Origin: Labilibaculum manganireducens
GTDB taxonomy: Bacteria; Bacteroidota; Bacteroidia; Bacteroidales; Marinifilaceae
Length of the DNA: 54,242 nt
Assembly (NCBI RefSeq): GCF_002843385.1
Contig: NZ_MVDE01000034.1
Location: forward strand, 1 to 54,242
Reading direction: 5' to 3'
The position numbers and the translations under genes were made by a program. Each line of letters opens with the position of its first letter. The first letter of the stretch is position 1. The notes under the pieces are model-generated. The model saw nothing but the letters and a program-made list of their open reading frames with translations. It was not told where the DNA came from and made no database searches. Positions 9,195-18,799 of the stretch are shown in pieces.

Positions 9195-9908
9195 ATGACC
9201 GAATCTCCTATCATTGAACTTAAAAATGCAGTTATCCGCCAGGCAGATAATATTATTTTAACAGACGTTAGTTTGGAAATTGAAAAAGGAGAATTTGTTT
9301 ACATCATAGGAAAAGTGGGCAGTGGCAAAACCAGTTTAATGAAAACTTTATACGCCGATCTGCCAATAAAAGAAGGAGGCGGTTCGGTTGCCGGATTTTA
9401 TCTTCCTATCATCAAAACAAAACAAGTTCCTTTTTTAAGACGAAAAATTGGTATCGTATTTCAGGATTTTCAATTGCTGACCGATCGGAATGTTCATTCT
9501 AATCTGGAATTTGTTTTAAAGGCTACCGGCTGGAAAAACAAAAAAGAGATTGACCATAGAATAGAGGAAGTGCTGAGCAAAGTAAAAATGGATAAGAAAG
9601 GATATAAAATGCCGCATGAGCTCTCGGGAGGAGAACAGCAGCGAATCGTTATTGCCCGCGCCTTACTCAACTCTCCGGATATTATTTTAGCCGATGAGCC
9701 AACTGGTAATCTTGACCCCGAAACATCGGATGAATTGGCTGAATTGCTTATGGATATCAGTAAAAACGGGCGGACTATTGTGATGGCAACACATCAGCAC
9801 GATTTGCTGAAGAAATTTCCTGCCCGCACTCTTGAGTGCAAAGACGGAAAAGTGATTGAGATATCAAATCCTAAAACTGATGAAGAAATAGAGATTGAAT
9901 TGGATTAG
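9195..9908 (+). CDS. ftsE: FtsE-like ABC transporter ATPase
   Basis: ATP-binding subunit of the FtsEX/LolD/MacB class, about 237 aa. With the start at 9195, Walker A GKVGSGKT is at 39-46, the Q-loop VFQDF near 90, the signature LSGGEQQR at 143-150, Walker B with ADEPTGNLD near 163-171, and the switch His in ATHQH near 200. Bacteroidota FtsE proteins have this length and layout. FtsE with FtsX controls cell-wall hydrolases at division. No ftsX permease is adjacent here, so LolD/MacB-type roles remain possible. An upstream in-frame ATG at 9156 would add 13 residues, but the -7 box at 9147-9154 argues against it. Confidence 0.82.
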   Translation: MTESPIIELKNAVIRQADNIILTDVSLEIEKGEFVYIIGKVGSGKTSLMKTLYADLPIKEGGGSVAGFYLPIIKTKQVPFLRRKIGIVFQDFQLLTDRNVHSNLEFVLKATGWKNKKEIDHRIEEVLSKVKMDKKGYKMPHELSGGEQQRIVIARALLNSPDIILADEPTGNLDPETSDELAELLMDISKNGRTIVMATHQHDLLKKFPARTLECKDGKVIEISNPKTDEEIEIELD

Positions 9909-9966
9909 CACATCAGAAAACACCCTAAATCCCTAAAGGGGCTTCACTACTTATAAGTACGGAATT

Positions 9967-10647
9967 TTGCGAGAAACCAGAACATACCATAAGGATTTTG
10001 AGAAATTGAAGCTAAAGCACAGTTTGATTTTTCCGCTCGCTTTTGTTTTTTTGATTTGGGCTGTTGAAATATTTAAATGGGGACTTGACCTTGATTTGTA
10101 TTATCTGGGAATTTTCCCTTTGCACACCAAAGGTTTAATCGGAATTCTCACCAGTCCTTTAATACATAAGGATTTTAGTCATTTAATGGCCAACACAATT
10201 CCCTTTTTTGTTTTAAGTTGGGGTATCTTCTATTTCTATCGTCCGCTTTCGTACCAGATATTCATACTGTGTTATCTTACAACAAACATTCTGGTTTGGC
10301 TGGGCGCACGCGAAGCCTATCATATTGGTGCCAGCGGATTGGTTTACGCTTTTGCATCTTTCCTGTTTTTTAGCGGAATTATCCGCAATCACTATCGTTT
10401 AATTGCTATCTCTTTTATTGTGGCTTTTCTGTATGGCAGCTTATTTTGGGGCGTGTTCCCAATTTTAACTGATGTTTCGTGGGAAGGTCATTTGTTTGGT
10501 GGTTTCTCTGGAATGATTTACGCCTTGGCTTATCGAAATAAAGGACCGAAAAAACCAACAATTATTATTCCCGAAGATGATGATTCGATTCCTGAGGAAA
10601 TCTGGAATTCGGAGGATTTTGAAGATAAGGAAGTGTTGAGGAAATGA
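9967..10647 (+). CDS. Rhomboid-family intramembrane serine protease
   Basis: A polytopic membrane protein of 226 aa with the rhomboid signature. GASG holds the nucleophile Ser123, GHLFGG in the last core helix holds His175, and HLMAN (His72, Asn76) supplies the oxyanion residues. Six hydrophobic segments span about residues 20-190, followed by an acidic cytosolic tail (PEDDDSIPEEIWNSEDFED). The frame has no upstream ATG after the in-frame stop at 9934, so it starts at TTG 9967; ATT at 9964 is the only other option. It follows the FtsE-like gene by 58 bp, possibly in one transcript. Its stop codon overlaps the first copy of a heptanucleotide repeat. Confidence 0.85.
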   Translation: MRETRTYHKDFEKLKLKHSLIFPLAFVFLIWAVEIFKWGLDLDLYYLGIFPLHTKGLIGILTSPLIHKDFSHLMANTIPFFVLSWGIFYFYRPLSYQIFILCYLTTNILVWLGAREAYHIGASGLVYAFASFLFFSGIIRNHYRLIAISFIVAFLYGSLFWGVFPILTDVSWEGHLFGGFSGMIYALAYRNKGPKKPTIIIPEDDDSIPEEIWNSEDFEDKEVLRK

Positions 10648-10712
10648 GCAGTTAGCAGTTAGCAGTTAGCAGTTAGCAGTTAGCAGTTAGCAGTTAGCAG
10701 TTAGCAGTTAGC
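10647..10712. repeat. Heptanucleotide microsatellite (AGCAGTT)9
   Basis: Nine perfect copies of AGCAGTT from 10647 to 10709 plus a partial copy. The first base is the last base of the rhomboid stop codon. Copy number change cannot alter the protein because the stop precedes the array. Confidence 0.97.
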
Positions 10713-11366
10713 GAAAAATAAGGAAAAAGATTGAAGGGGAAAGGTTAAATAAATTAAACTTTTCGAAATTGAGACAATCAATACCTTTCATTTATAGAAA
10801 AACATTTCAACAAAAAAATAAGTGAAGAGTTCCTAAATATCTCCTTTCTTTACTACTAAAGACCTCACCCTATTCCTCTCCTTTAATGACTACTCTTTAT
10901 ACAAATATTTGCTTTCTCAGGCAATAGTTTGATTATAAACCTAAGCACCCCTCTGTTCTTCGAACATCTCCCCTTAAAATGGGAGAATCGTTCACAAACA
11001 GAATCTTCCCTTCTTGAGGCTACCATAACGCAGTGAAGATTGTGAACGCAATTTGGAATAATATTGTGAACAAAGTGCCGATCCCGACACGTCGGGAAAA
11101 GGGTGTTAATTCCTGATATTATCATTTTTATACTTCTTGTTGGTTGAAAAAAATCAAGAGCAACAAGATGTGTATAAAGAGTAACTTTAAGGAGATGAGA
11201 ACATGGCTTCGAAAACCTCCGTAATATTCTCAGAAATTGAATAAAAAAAACGTTTACAGGTCTTCGACTCTGGCAGGTTTTTAATTGTATTTTTCTTACT
11301 ATAAAAACAAATGGCATCCTCACTTGTTGTGCGAACGCCATAAATTTTATATTCTACGGATTATTA
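10713..11366. other. Gene-free strip with REP-like palindromic relics
   Basis: About 650 bp without a convincing gene. It holds several short palindromes: GTTCTTCGAAC (near 10955-10965), a TCTCCC/GGGAGA hairpin (about 10967-10986), TCCCGACACGTCGGGA (11082-11097, 7-bp arms), and one copy of a 31-bp motif at 11250-11280. These look like the scattered intergenic repeats of Bacteroidota genomes. A 152-codon minus-strand open frame (11341-10883) runs straight through these repeats and shows no family resemblance. Confidence 0.65.
11250..11280. repeat. 31-bp intergenic repeat, copy 1
   Basis: Begins ACGTTTACAGGTCTTCGAC and ends GGCAGGTTT. It matches copy 2 at 12228-12258 in 27 of 31 positions, in the same orientation. 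The two copies bracket the M48 protease gene. Confidence 0.85.
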
Positions 11367-12170
11367 TTATTTCTTGTAGTACTTCATTGCCTCCGGCAAG
11401 TAAGCCTGAAGATCTTTAACACGGGTTGCATCGGCGGGATGAGTAGATAGAAATTCCGGTGGTTTTTGGCCACCGCTCTCTCCCATTCGCTTCCAAAAAT
11501 CGATTGCTTCTGCAGGATTGTATCCGGCCATAGCCATAAAAATCAGACCCATTTTATCAGCTTCGGTTTCGTGAGAACGCGAGAAGGGAAGCATTACCCC
11601 AACATTAGCACCAACACCAAAGGCAGTCATCCAAATTTGTTGTGTTTCGGCAGGTTTTTCGTTTAGGGCCATTGACAATCCCGTACCTAAAGCCTGAATT
11701 CCCATTTGCTGACTCATACGCTCGTTACCATGGCGTGCAATGGCATGTGCTATTTCGTGTCCCATAACAACAGCCATACCGGTTTCGGTTTGTGTGTAAG
11801 GTAAAATTCCTGTGTAGAAAACCACTTTACCACCTGGCATACACCATGCGTTAGGAGTTTCATCATCAACCAGATTGAACTCCCAAACAAAATTTGCAAT
11901 GCGGTCGCTCATGCCGTTATCATTCATGAATTTTTCCACTGCGGCCGAAATTCGGGCACCGCAGGCTTTTACCATTGCCGATTGCTCTTTGTTATCGGAA
12001 AGTTTACTTTCCTTTAAAAAGGCATCGTATTGAGTTAAACTGGTAGCAATCATTTCTGTTTCGGGAAACAGATTCATTTGTTTTCTTCCGGTAATGGGCA
12101 CAGTTGCACATGCAATTGCAAACAACAAAAAGCCCGAAAGCAAGATGGTACGCCTGTTTTTCTTCATCAT
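11367..12170 (-). CDS. M48-family zinc metalloprotease lipoprotein
   Basis: A 267-aa peptidase. The lipobox FAIAC (Cys21) makes it a lipoprotein, probably held in the periplasm. The catalytic zinc motif HEIAH is at 138-142, and the third ligand lies in SHETEAD (Glu201/203). Length and layout match the E. coli LoiP/YcaL group, which degrades or checks outer-membrane proteins. The start ATGATG at 12170 is followed by Lys-rich codons typical of a signal. It is transcribed alone and is flanked on both sides by copies of a 31-bp repeat. Confidence 0.9.
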   Translation of the reverse strand: MMKKNRRTILLSGFLLFAIACATVPITGRKQMNLFPETEMIATSLTQYDAFLKESKLSDNKEQSAMVKACGARISAAVEKFMNDNGMSDRIANFVWEFNLVDDETPNAWCMPGGKVVFYTGILPYTQTETGMAVVMGHEIAHAIARHGNERMSQQMGIQALGTGLSMALNEKPAETQQIWMTAFGVGANVGVMLPFSRSHETEADKMGLIFMAMAGYNPAEAIDFWKRMGESGGQKPPEFLSTHPADATRVKDLQAYLPEAMKYYKK

Positions 12171-12227
12171 TATCTTATTTTGATTTTAATAATTGGTTCT
12201 TCAAAAATTTATTTCTAAATAAACTCA

Positions 12228-12258
12228 ACGCTTACAGTTCTTCGACGCTGTCAGGTTT
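12228..12258. repeat. 31-bp intergenic repeat, copy 2
   Basis: Begins ACGCTTACAGTTCTTCGAC; 27 of 31 bases equal copy 1 at 11250-11280, in direct orientation and 978 bp away. Confidence 0.85.
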
Positions 12259-12302
12259 CAATAAAATTAATTCGTGCGATGGTTCATGTCCATTATTCTA
12301 TT

Positions 12303-12321
12303 CTCAGGGTGCTGCCCTGAG
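12303..12321. repeat. REP-like palindrome
   Basis: CTCAGGG and CCCTGAG form a 7-bp stem around TGCTG. The following AATCCCTTCAGGCTT is typical of REP-type intergenic elements in this phylum. It has no T-run, so it is not a simple terminator. Confidence 0.7.
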
Positions 12322-12384
12322 CTGAAATAGTAAATCCCTTCAGGCTTACAAAATAATCACTCTACACTATTTACTGTTTACTGA

Positions 12385-14508
<2,124 letters not shown>

Positions 14509-14639
14509 CGTTTCCCTTGTTTTTAAAGTAAACTAAAGATATAAAATTATTTTTAATCATTTTAAATAAGAATGCAACAAACGGGTTGCTGCAAACAAAT
14601 AAAATCATATCAATATCAATAGTGATAAAGCATGAAAAA

Positions 14640-14844
14640 TTGAGTTTTGACACAATGTACTAAGTACAAAGCCTGAAAACTTCAGTTTTGACATAATGTA
14701 CTGAGTACAAAGCCTGAAAACTTCAGTTTTGACACAATGTACTTAGTACAAAGCCTAAGAACTTTAGTTTTGACGCAATGTATTGAGTACAAAACTTGAA
14801 AACTTGAGTTTTTGCCCGATGTACTCAGTACAAAGCAAAAAATG
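14640..14844. repeat. Five-copy 41-bp tandem array with two alternating palindromes
   Basis: Units start at 14640, 14681, 14722, 14763 and 14804, exactly 41 bp apart. Each contains TGTACTNAGTACA (one copy TGTATTGAGTACA), and each junction forms AAAACTNNAGTTTT, so two palindromes alternate. Across the copies the two most variable columns are the palindrome centres (N = A, G, T, G, C; first N of the second = G, C, C, T, G), while the arms are nearly invariant. It lies between the divergent DUF255 and HepT genes. An open frame on the minus strand through it is not credible because 41 is not a multiple of three. Confidence 0.95.
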
Positions 14845-14903
14845 ATAGTTGGAAAACTCAATAAATACAAAAACAAATCAGTCTTTGGAATATTTCAATT
14901 TCA

Positions 14904-15112
14904 GTGGGCTAAAGCCAAGCTGCAATAGATAAAAAACACAAAGCATTTACTAATGCAAGTAGAAAATCAGAGTGTTTATCACTCTTGTTTTCAAGCAACT
15001 GATAATGGAAAATTAATGACTGAAGGAGTGAAATGAAACTACTGCAAAAACATCTATTGCTGTTGCTTTTAAGCAACTGATATTATGCAATTAATTAACA
15101 GGCTTTAGCCAC
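14904..15112. repeat. REP/MITE-like element with inverted ends
   Basis: Left end GTGGGCTAAAGCC (14904-14916) and right end GGCTTTAGCCAC (15101-15112) are inverted copies. Inside are two diverged direct repeats containing AAGCAACTGAT (about 14994 and 15071), each followed by an AATTAAT-type stretch. No transposase is present, so it would be a non-autonomous or relic element. Confidence 0.7.
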
Positions 15113-15432
15113 ATAAAATAAACAATATCGGTTCGTGGCTGCTTTTAATAATGCGAAGTTGCTAAAACAGTACAAAGCAAATAGAAAGTCCTAAACTGCT
15201 TACTGAAAAAACAAATCAAGTAAACGCCCATAGTTCCGGCAGCATTTTCCAATTCTGTTTTGTCCTTTATTTAGAACTATTCTCAGAATCTAAAATCAGT
15301 CTTTTAAAATACTATTTTGTTAATTTTAAAAACCGAAAGGATAAAACACTTTTGCGTTTGGGGCAAGGCAACTCGCGATTTCAATAAAATTATATCTTTA
15401 CATTCTAAACCATAACAATAAAATAAATATAT
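15113..15432. other. Intergenic upstream of the toxin-antitoxin pair
   Basis: A 320-bp AT-rich gap. The only candidate signal is TATATCTTTA at 15391-15400, close to the TAnnTTTG box and about 33 bp before the hepT start. Nothing else recognised. Confidence 0.45.
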
Positions 15433-15861
15433 ATGAGCAAAGATATACGTTGGCAGCAACGGTTTATAAATTTTAGTAAAGCATTCAATCAGTTATCAAA
15501 GTTTATAAAGCATGAAGAACTGAATGAAATGGAGGAACAAGGACTAATAAAAGCTTTTGAATATACATATGAGTTAAGTTGGAAAACGCTGCAAGATTTA
15601 TTGAGAGATAAAGGATATAGCCAAATTGCCGGACCAAAACCTGTAATTGAACAAAGCTTTCAAGATGGATATATTACCAATGGAAAAGGTTGGATGAGAA
15701 TGCATCAGGGTCGAAATTTGGCAAGTCATACATATGATGAAGAAACAGCAATTGAAATAATCAAAGGGATAAGAAATGAATTCTTTTTTCTTTTACAGGA
15801 TTTGATGATTCGATTGGAAGAAGAAAAATCAAATTCTCAAAATTCCTTATTTGATGAATAA
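15433..15861 (+). CDS. hepT: HepT-like HEPN toxin (nucleotidyltransferase substrate-binding, HI0074 family)
   Basis: An all-helical 142-aa protein of the HI0074/HepT family. The HEPN RNase motif R-x4-H-x-Y is intact: Arg94, His99 and Tyr101 in RNLASHTY. Other family signatures are EYTYELSWKTLQDLL (42-56) and VIEQSFQDGYI (71-81). In characterised pairs HepT is the toxin and is neutralised when the partner MntA adds AMP to a Tyr near this motif. The mntA gene follows with an 8-nt overlap, so the two are translationally coupled. The gene sits in a repeat-rich accessory strip, as is usual for such modules. Confidence 0.88.
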   Translation: MSKDIRWQQRFINFSKAFNQLSKFIKHEELNEMEEQGLIKAFEYTYELSWKTLQDLLRDKGYSQIAGPKPVIEQSFQDGYITNGKGWMRMHQGRNLASHTYDEETAIEIIKGIRNEFFFLLQDLMIRLEEEKSNSQNSLFDE

Positions 15862-16159
15862 AAATTTAAATGTTGGATTAAGCAGTTGTGACTTAGAGAG
15901 CATTGTTAAGATTATTAAACAATGCTCTAAAGTTAATGAAGTAATATTATTTGGTTCAAGAGCTAAAGGAACTTTTTCTAATGGTTCTGATATTGATATT
16001 GCATTAAAAGGCGAAAATATTTTACTTAATGATGTGCTTGATTTATCAATTGAGCTGGAAGGATTAAATCTTCCATACAAGTTTGATTTAATTATATTTA
16101 ACCGCATAAAAGAGAAAGCATTAATTGAGCATATTTCAAGAGTGGGAATCTCGTTATAA
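15854..16159 (+). CDS. mntA: MntA-like minimal nucleotidyltransferase antitoxin
   Basis: A 101-aa minimal nucleotidyltransferase with the GSx10DxD signature intact: Gly34-Ser35, then Asp46 and Asp48 in GSRAKGTFSNGSDIDIAL. A third acidic residue is in YKFDLIIF near 79. Such proteins AMPylate or otherwise modify the paired HepT toxin. ATG at 15854 overlaps the last 8 nt of hepT. A TTG immediately before it could also serve, but ATG is preferred. Toxin-first order matches many HepT-MntA operons. Confidence 0.88.
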   Translation: MNKNLNVGLSSCDLESIVKIIKQCSKVNEVILFGSRAKGTFSNGSDIDIALKGENILLNDVLDLSIELEGLNLPYKFDLIIFNRIKEKALIEHISRVGISL

Positions 16160-16179
16160 TGGCAATGCCCCCGCTACCG

Positions 16180-16194
16180 CACAATTTTATTGTG
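16180..16194. repeat. Short palindrome after mntA
   Basis: CACAAT and ATTGTG form a 6-bp stem around TTT, 21 bp after the mntA stop. It lacks a T-run, so terminator function is doubtful. Confidence 0.4.
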
Positions 16195-16330
16195 TGATAA
16201 GTAATAAAAAGAATAAGTTTTTCCATTTTATGCATCCTTAAAACCGCTATGTTTAAAACTAAATTGAGCAGTTTAATGAGTTTTTAGACAGACTAAAGTT
16301 GACATTCATTATAAAAAACTCGTAATCAAA

Positions 16331-17200
16331 TTGAAAATAGATAGAACAGATAAATTCACGACAACCTCCGTAATCGGGCTTACAAAAGTTACGGATTCCT
16401 CTCATTATAAATTTAATGTCGCCAAAATAGTTACTTATCTAAAAAAATACAGCGAGGACTTACCAAACTTGTATGTTTGGAATGTAAATATTGAAAAATT
16501 AGTCGGGCTAAAAGTATTGACAGAAAAAGAGCGAGACAAACTCAGTGAGATTAAACCTTATGAAAAGGAAATAATTCTCAAAGATAGAATACGAAAGAAA
16601 TTAAACGAATTCTATCATAATCAAAAAAACGAATTTGATAATCTGTGCTTATGGATTATTAAGGATTGGGGTGGAATAACGGGCGCAAAAGATGAAAATA
16701 CTATAGAATTAATTAAACAGTTTTTAAACCAAAACGAACCCATATTTAATAGAATTGCAAGTGCTTCAAAAGTCGGTGCTTATATGTTTCCTGAGAAATA
16801 TACAATATATGATTCAAGAGTTACCTATTCATTAAATTGGATAATCTTATCGGAAAATGCTGGAGAAAAGTTTTTCCCAATTCCTGAAGGAAGAAATTCT
16901 AAAATGTCTGCGTTTGATATGAACGTATTAATTAGACTAAGAAACATTCAGAAATATAAACCAATTAATACTGAGGAATTAACAAAAAGACTTTACATCA
17001 ACAATAAAGATAAGAGTTACTTTATTCCAACTAAAAAAGCTTATTCCGAACTGAATAAATTGATTAAAGACATTAGTAGTGATCTTTGGGAAGGCGAAAA
17101 ATCTAAAATGCTTTATTACACAGAAATGCTTTTGTTTTCTATTGCAGACAAAGAAATTTTCAATGATATTACTAGTAAATTAACATTGAGTATAAAATAA
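16331..17200 (+). CDS. Unknown 289-aa protein, non-ATG start
   Basis: I cannot name this protein. It is soluble, 289 residues, rich in Lys and Ile. The most distinctive block is SKVGAYMFPEKYTIYDSR (about 145-162), a pattern of the type asK...P.ky.iyDsrV seen in some helix-hairpin-helix glycosylase-like or uncharacterised accessory proteins; that is only a resemblance. No signal or membrane segment. No in-frame ATG exists between the stop at 16279 and residue ~153, so TTG at 16331 is the probable start; alternatively it is 5'-truncated. It follows the HepT/MntA pair by 171 bp. Confidence 0.62.
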   Translation: MKIDRTDKFTTTSVIGLTKVTDSSHYKFNVAKIVTYLKKYSEDLPNLYVWNVNIEKLVGLKVLTEKERDKLSEIKPYEKEIILKDRIRKKLNEFYHNQKNEFDNLCLWIIKDWGGITGAKDENTIELIKQFLNQNEPIFNRIASASKVGAYMFPEKYTIYDSRVTYSLNWIILSENAGEKFFPIPEGRNSKMSAFDMNVLIRLRNIQKYKPINTEELTKRLYINNKDKSYFIPTKKAYSELNKLIKDISSDLWEGEKSKMLYYTEMLLFSIADKEIFNDITSKLTLSIK

Positions 17201-17301
17201 CGAAATGCTAACAAAAGCTAAATTTTCATGGGCGGTGATGAAAAGTTTAAATGCATAGCACTATTAATCCCGGCAAGTCAGGATCAGCAAACATCAGCAA
17301 T

Positions 17302-17568
17302 ATGAAAAAAAAGAACTGGGTAATCAGAGTCGGAATATTTTTGATTATTTTCTGTATTCCATTTTTTCTATTGATAGCTATAATTCCATTTCTCGAAATG
17401 GAAGCTAAAACCAAAATTACACTCTCCACCATATCTCTGGTTATTGGCGAAGTGCTGTTTTGGCTTGGAGGAATAATGGTGGGGAAAGAGCTTTTCAGCA
17501 AATACAAAACCTACCTAAACCCTAAAAACTGGTTTAAAAAAGCAGCTAAAAATCAGGAATCAGAATGA
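17302..17568 (+). CDS. Small two-helix membrane protein (transporter suffix-like)
   Basis: An 88-aa membrane protein from ATG at 17302 (MKKKNWVIRVGIFLIIF). An in-frame ATG at 17251 would add 17 polar residues and is unlikely. Two transmembrane segments lie at about 9-29 and 43-62. The C-terminal pattern GEVLFWLGGIMVGKEL then KYKTYLNPKNWF resembles the domain called transporter suffix, found as small stand-alone proteins or at transporter ends. Function unknown. It is monocistronic and convergent with hutG. Confidence 0.65.
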   Translation: MKKKNWVIRVGIFLIIFCIPFFLLIAIIPFLEMEAKTKITLSTISLVIGEVLFWLGGIMVGKELFSKYKTYLNPKNWFKKAAKNQESE

Positions 17569-17608
17569 TATTTCGATGGCAGTCGTAAAAACTCTATTCC
17601 CTCCATTT

Positions 17609-17672
17609 TATACCAATTCGTATTTTTCTCCCGATAAATCGGGAGAATCACTGAGTTTTAAATATCGGTATA
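17609..17672. repeat. Nested palindromic element between convergent genes
   Basis: Inner perfect 10-bp stem TTCTCCCGAT/ATCGGGAGAA (17626-17635 with 17638-17647). Outer arms TATACC (17609-) and GGTATA (-17672) with partly matching neighbours extend the pairing. There is no T-run on either strand. It resembles a small REP/MITE element. Confidence 0.7.
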
Positions 17673-17705
17673 ATAACTGTGTGTAAATTTTTATCTAAAA
17701 TGATA

Positions 17706-18725
17706 TTAGATAGGAGATTCATAATTCAACACCACAAAATCGACAATTTTGGCTGCCAGACTCGCCGTATGCATGTCCCTGTCGAGCGATGGATTTAACT
17801 CTGCAATATCAAAAGCAATTACCTTTTTCGTTGCAAACAAGAAACTCAGCAGTTTAAATACAAAATAGGGCGTAAAACCCAATGGCGACGGCGCACTTAC
17901 GCCAGGTGCATAAGCCGACGAAAAGCCATCCATATCGATGGTAATGTACAGATAATCGTTATTGGCAATAATGGGTGTCAGTTTGTTTTTAAGGCTTTCC
18001 ATTTCCATTGCCGATGATTCACAATCGTAATTAATAGAATAGTTGATGTGCTCTCTTTTTGCAATATCAAACAATTCTTTGGTGTTGGATTGCTGCTGAA
18101 TACCAATGGCATAATAATCTACCAGATCACCCTTTTCGTGGCATTCCGAAATAATCTGATTGAAAGGAGTTCCGGAATTTCCTCTCCCCTCTACCGGGCG
18201 AAGATCAAAATGCGCATCGAAATTAATAATGCCCACTTTTCGTTTTTGGGTCTCCTTAACGGCATCGCGTATTCCCATAAAATGTGCGTAAGACATATCG
18301 TGTCCGCCACCAATGCCAATCGGAAATATTTTCTGCTTAATTAAGTCGGAGATTGCATAGGAAAAAAGTGCCTGACAAGCTTCCATATCATCATCGTTGC
18401 AAACAATATTGCCGGCATCAATCACACGTTTGGACTCGAAGTGGATCGGCAGTTTTGCCAATCGGTCGCGAATCGCCTTAGGTCCTTCGTGCGCTCCCAT
18501 TCTTCCGCGGTTACGTCGTACTCCCTCATCGCACACATAACCCAAAATGGCAATATCGATCTTTGAATCATCAGACTGCTGATTCAATTCATCCCAGTTT
18601 ACAAATTCAATTTGCTGGTGCCAATACTGCTTCCCCATGTCTGGATTTGATTTTCGTCCTTCCCAATAACCTTTTTCAGCAGGTCTGTATTCAGCATTTA
18701 TCGATTCATTATCTCTTCTCTCCAC
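17706..18725 (-). CDS. hutG: Formimidoylglutamase (arginase-like)
   Basis: Binuclear-manganese hydrolase of the arginase/agmatinase superfamily, 339 aa, expected to turn N-formimidoyl-L-glutamate into glutamate and formamide, the last step of histidine use. Metal motifs are GGGHD at 139-143, DAHFD at 170-174 and DMDGF at 264-268, with FDIAELNP near 305. The assignment over agmatinase or arginase rests on its place 74 bp after hutU. A 12-bp perfect hairpin in that gap may adjust its expression relative to hutH/hutU. Confidence 0.88.
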   Translation of the reverse strand: MERRDNESINAEYRPAEKGYWEGRKSNPDMGKQYWHQQIEFVNWDELNQQSDDSKIDIAILGYVCDEGVRRNRGRMGAHEGPKAIRDRLAKLPIHFESKRVIDAGNIVCNDDDMEACQALFSYAISDLIKQKIFPIGIGGGHDMSYAHFMGIRDAVKETQKRKVGIINFDAHFDLRPVEGRGNSGTPFNQIISECHEKGDLVDYYAIGIQQQSNTKELFDIAKREHINYSINYDCESSAMEMESLKNKLTPIIANNDYLYITIDMDGFSSAYAPGVSAPSPLGFTPYFVFKLLSFLFATKKVIAFDIAELNPSLDRDMHTASLAAKIVDFVVLNYESPI

Positions 18726-18747
18726 AACTACAAATTCGTATATATGA

Positions 18748-18776
18748 AATTGGTTCAGGAAATACCTGAACCAATT
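18748..18776. repeat. 12-bp perfect hairpin between hutU and hutG
   Basis: AATTGGTTCAGG (18748-18759) and CCTGAACCAATT (18765-18776) around AAATA. On the hut coding strand no T-run follows, so it is more likely an RNA-stability or partial-termination element than a full terminator. Confidence 0.8.
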
Positions 18777-18799
18777 CTATTTTTATCTAAAAACGATTT

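Noticed and set aside
10883-11341. 152-codon minus-strand open frame
   Set aside because: It passes through several REP-like palindromes, has no recognisable domain, promoter or ribosome-binding site, and its composition follows the repeats. I also looked for a REP-type tyrosine transposase (HUH and Tyr motifs) and found none.
12301-12360. Terminator at the end of the DUF255 gene
   Set aside because: The CTCAGGG/CCCTGAG hairpin lacks a T-run on either strand; it fits a REP-like element better.
14640-14844. CRISPR array
   Set aside because: Units are contiguous with no unique spacers, and no cas gene is present.
14682-14876. 64-codon minus-strand open frame across the 41-bp array
   Set aside because: The 41-bp period shifts frame with each unit, so the apparent protein has no repeat logic; no homology.
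14509-17700. Integrated plasmid, prophage or integrative element
   Set aside because: No integrase, relaxase, phage or tRNA attachment site is seen; only small non-autonomous repeats and a toxin-antitoxin pair.
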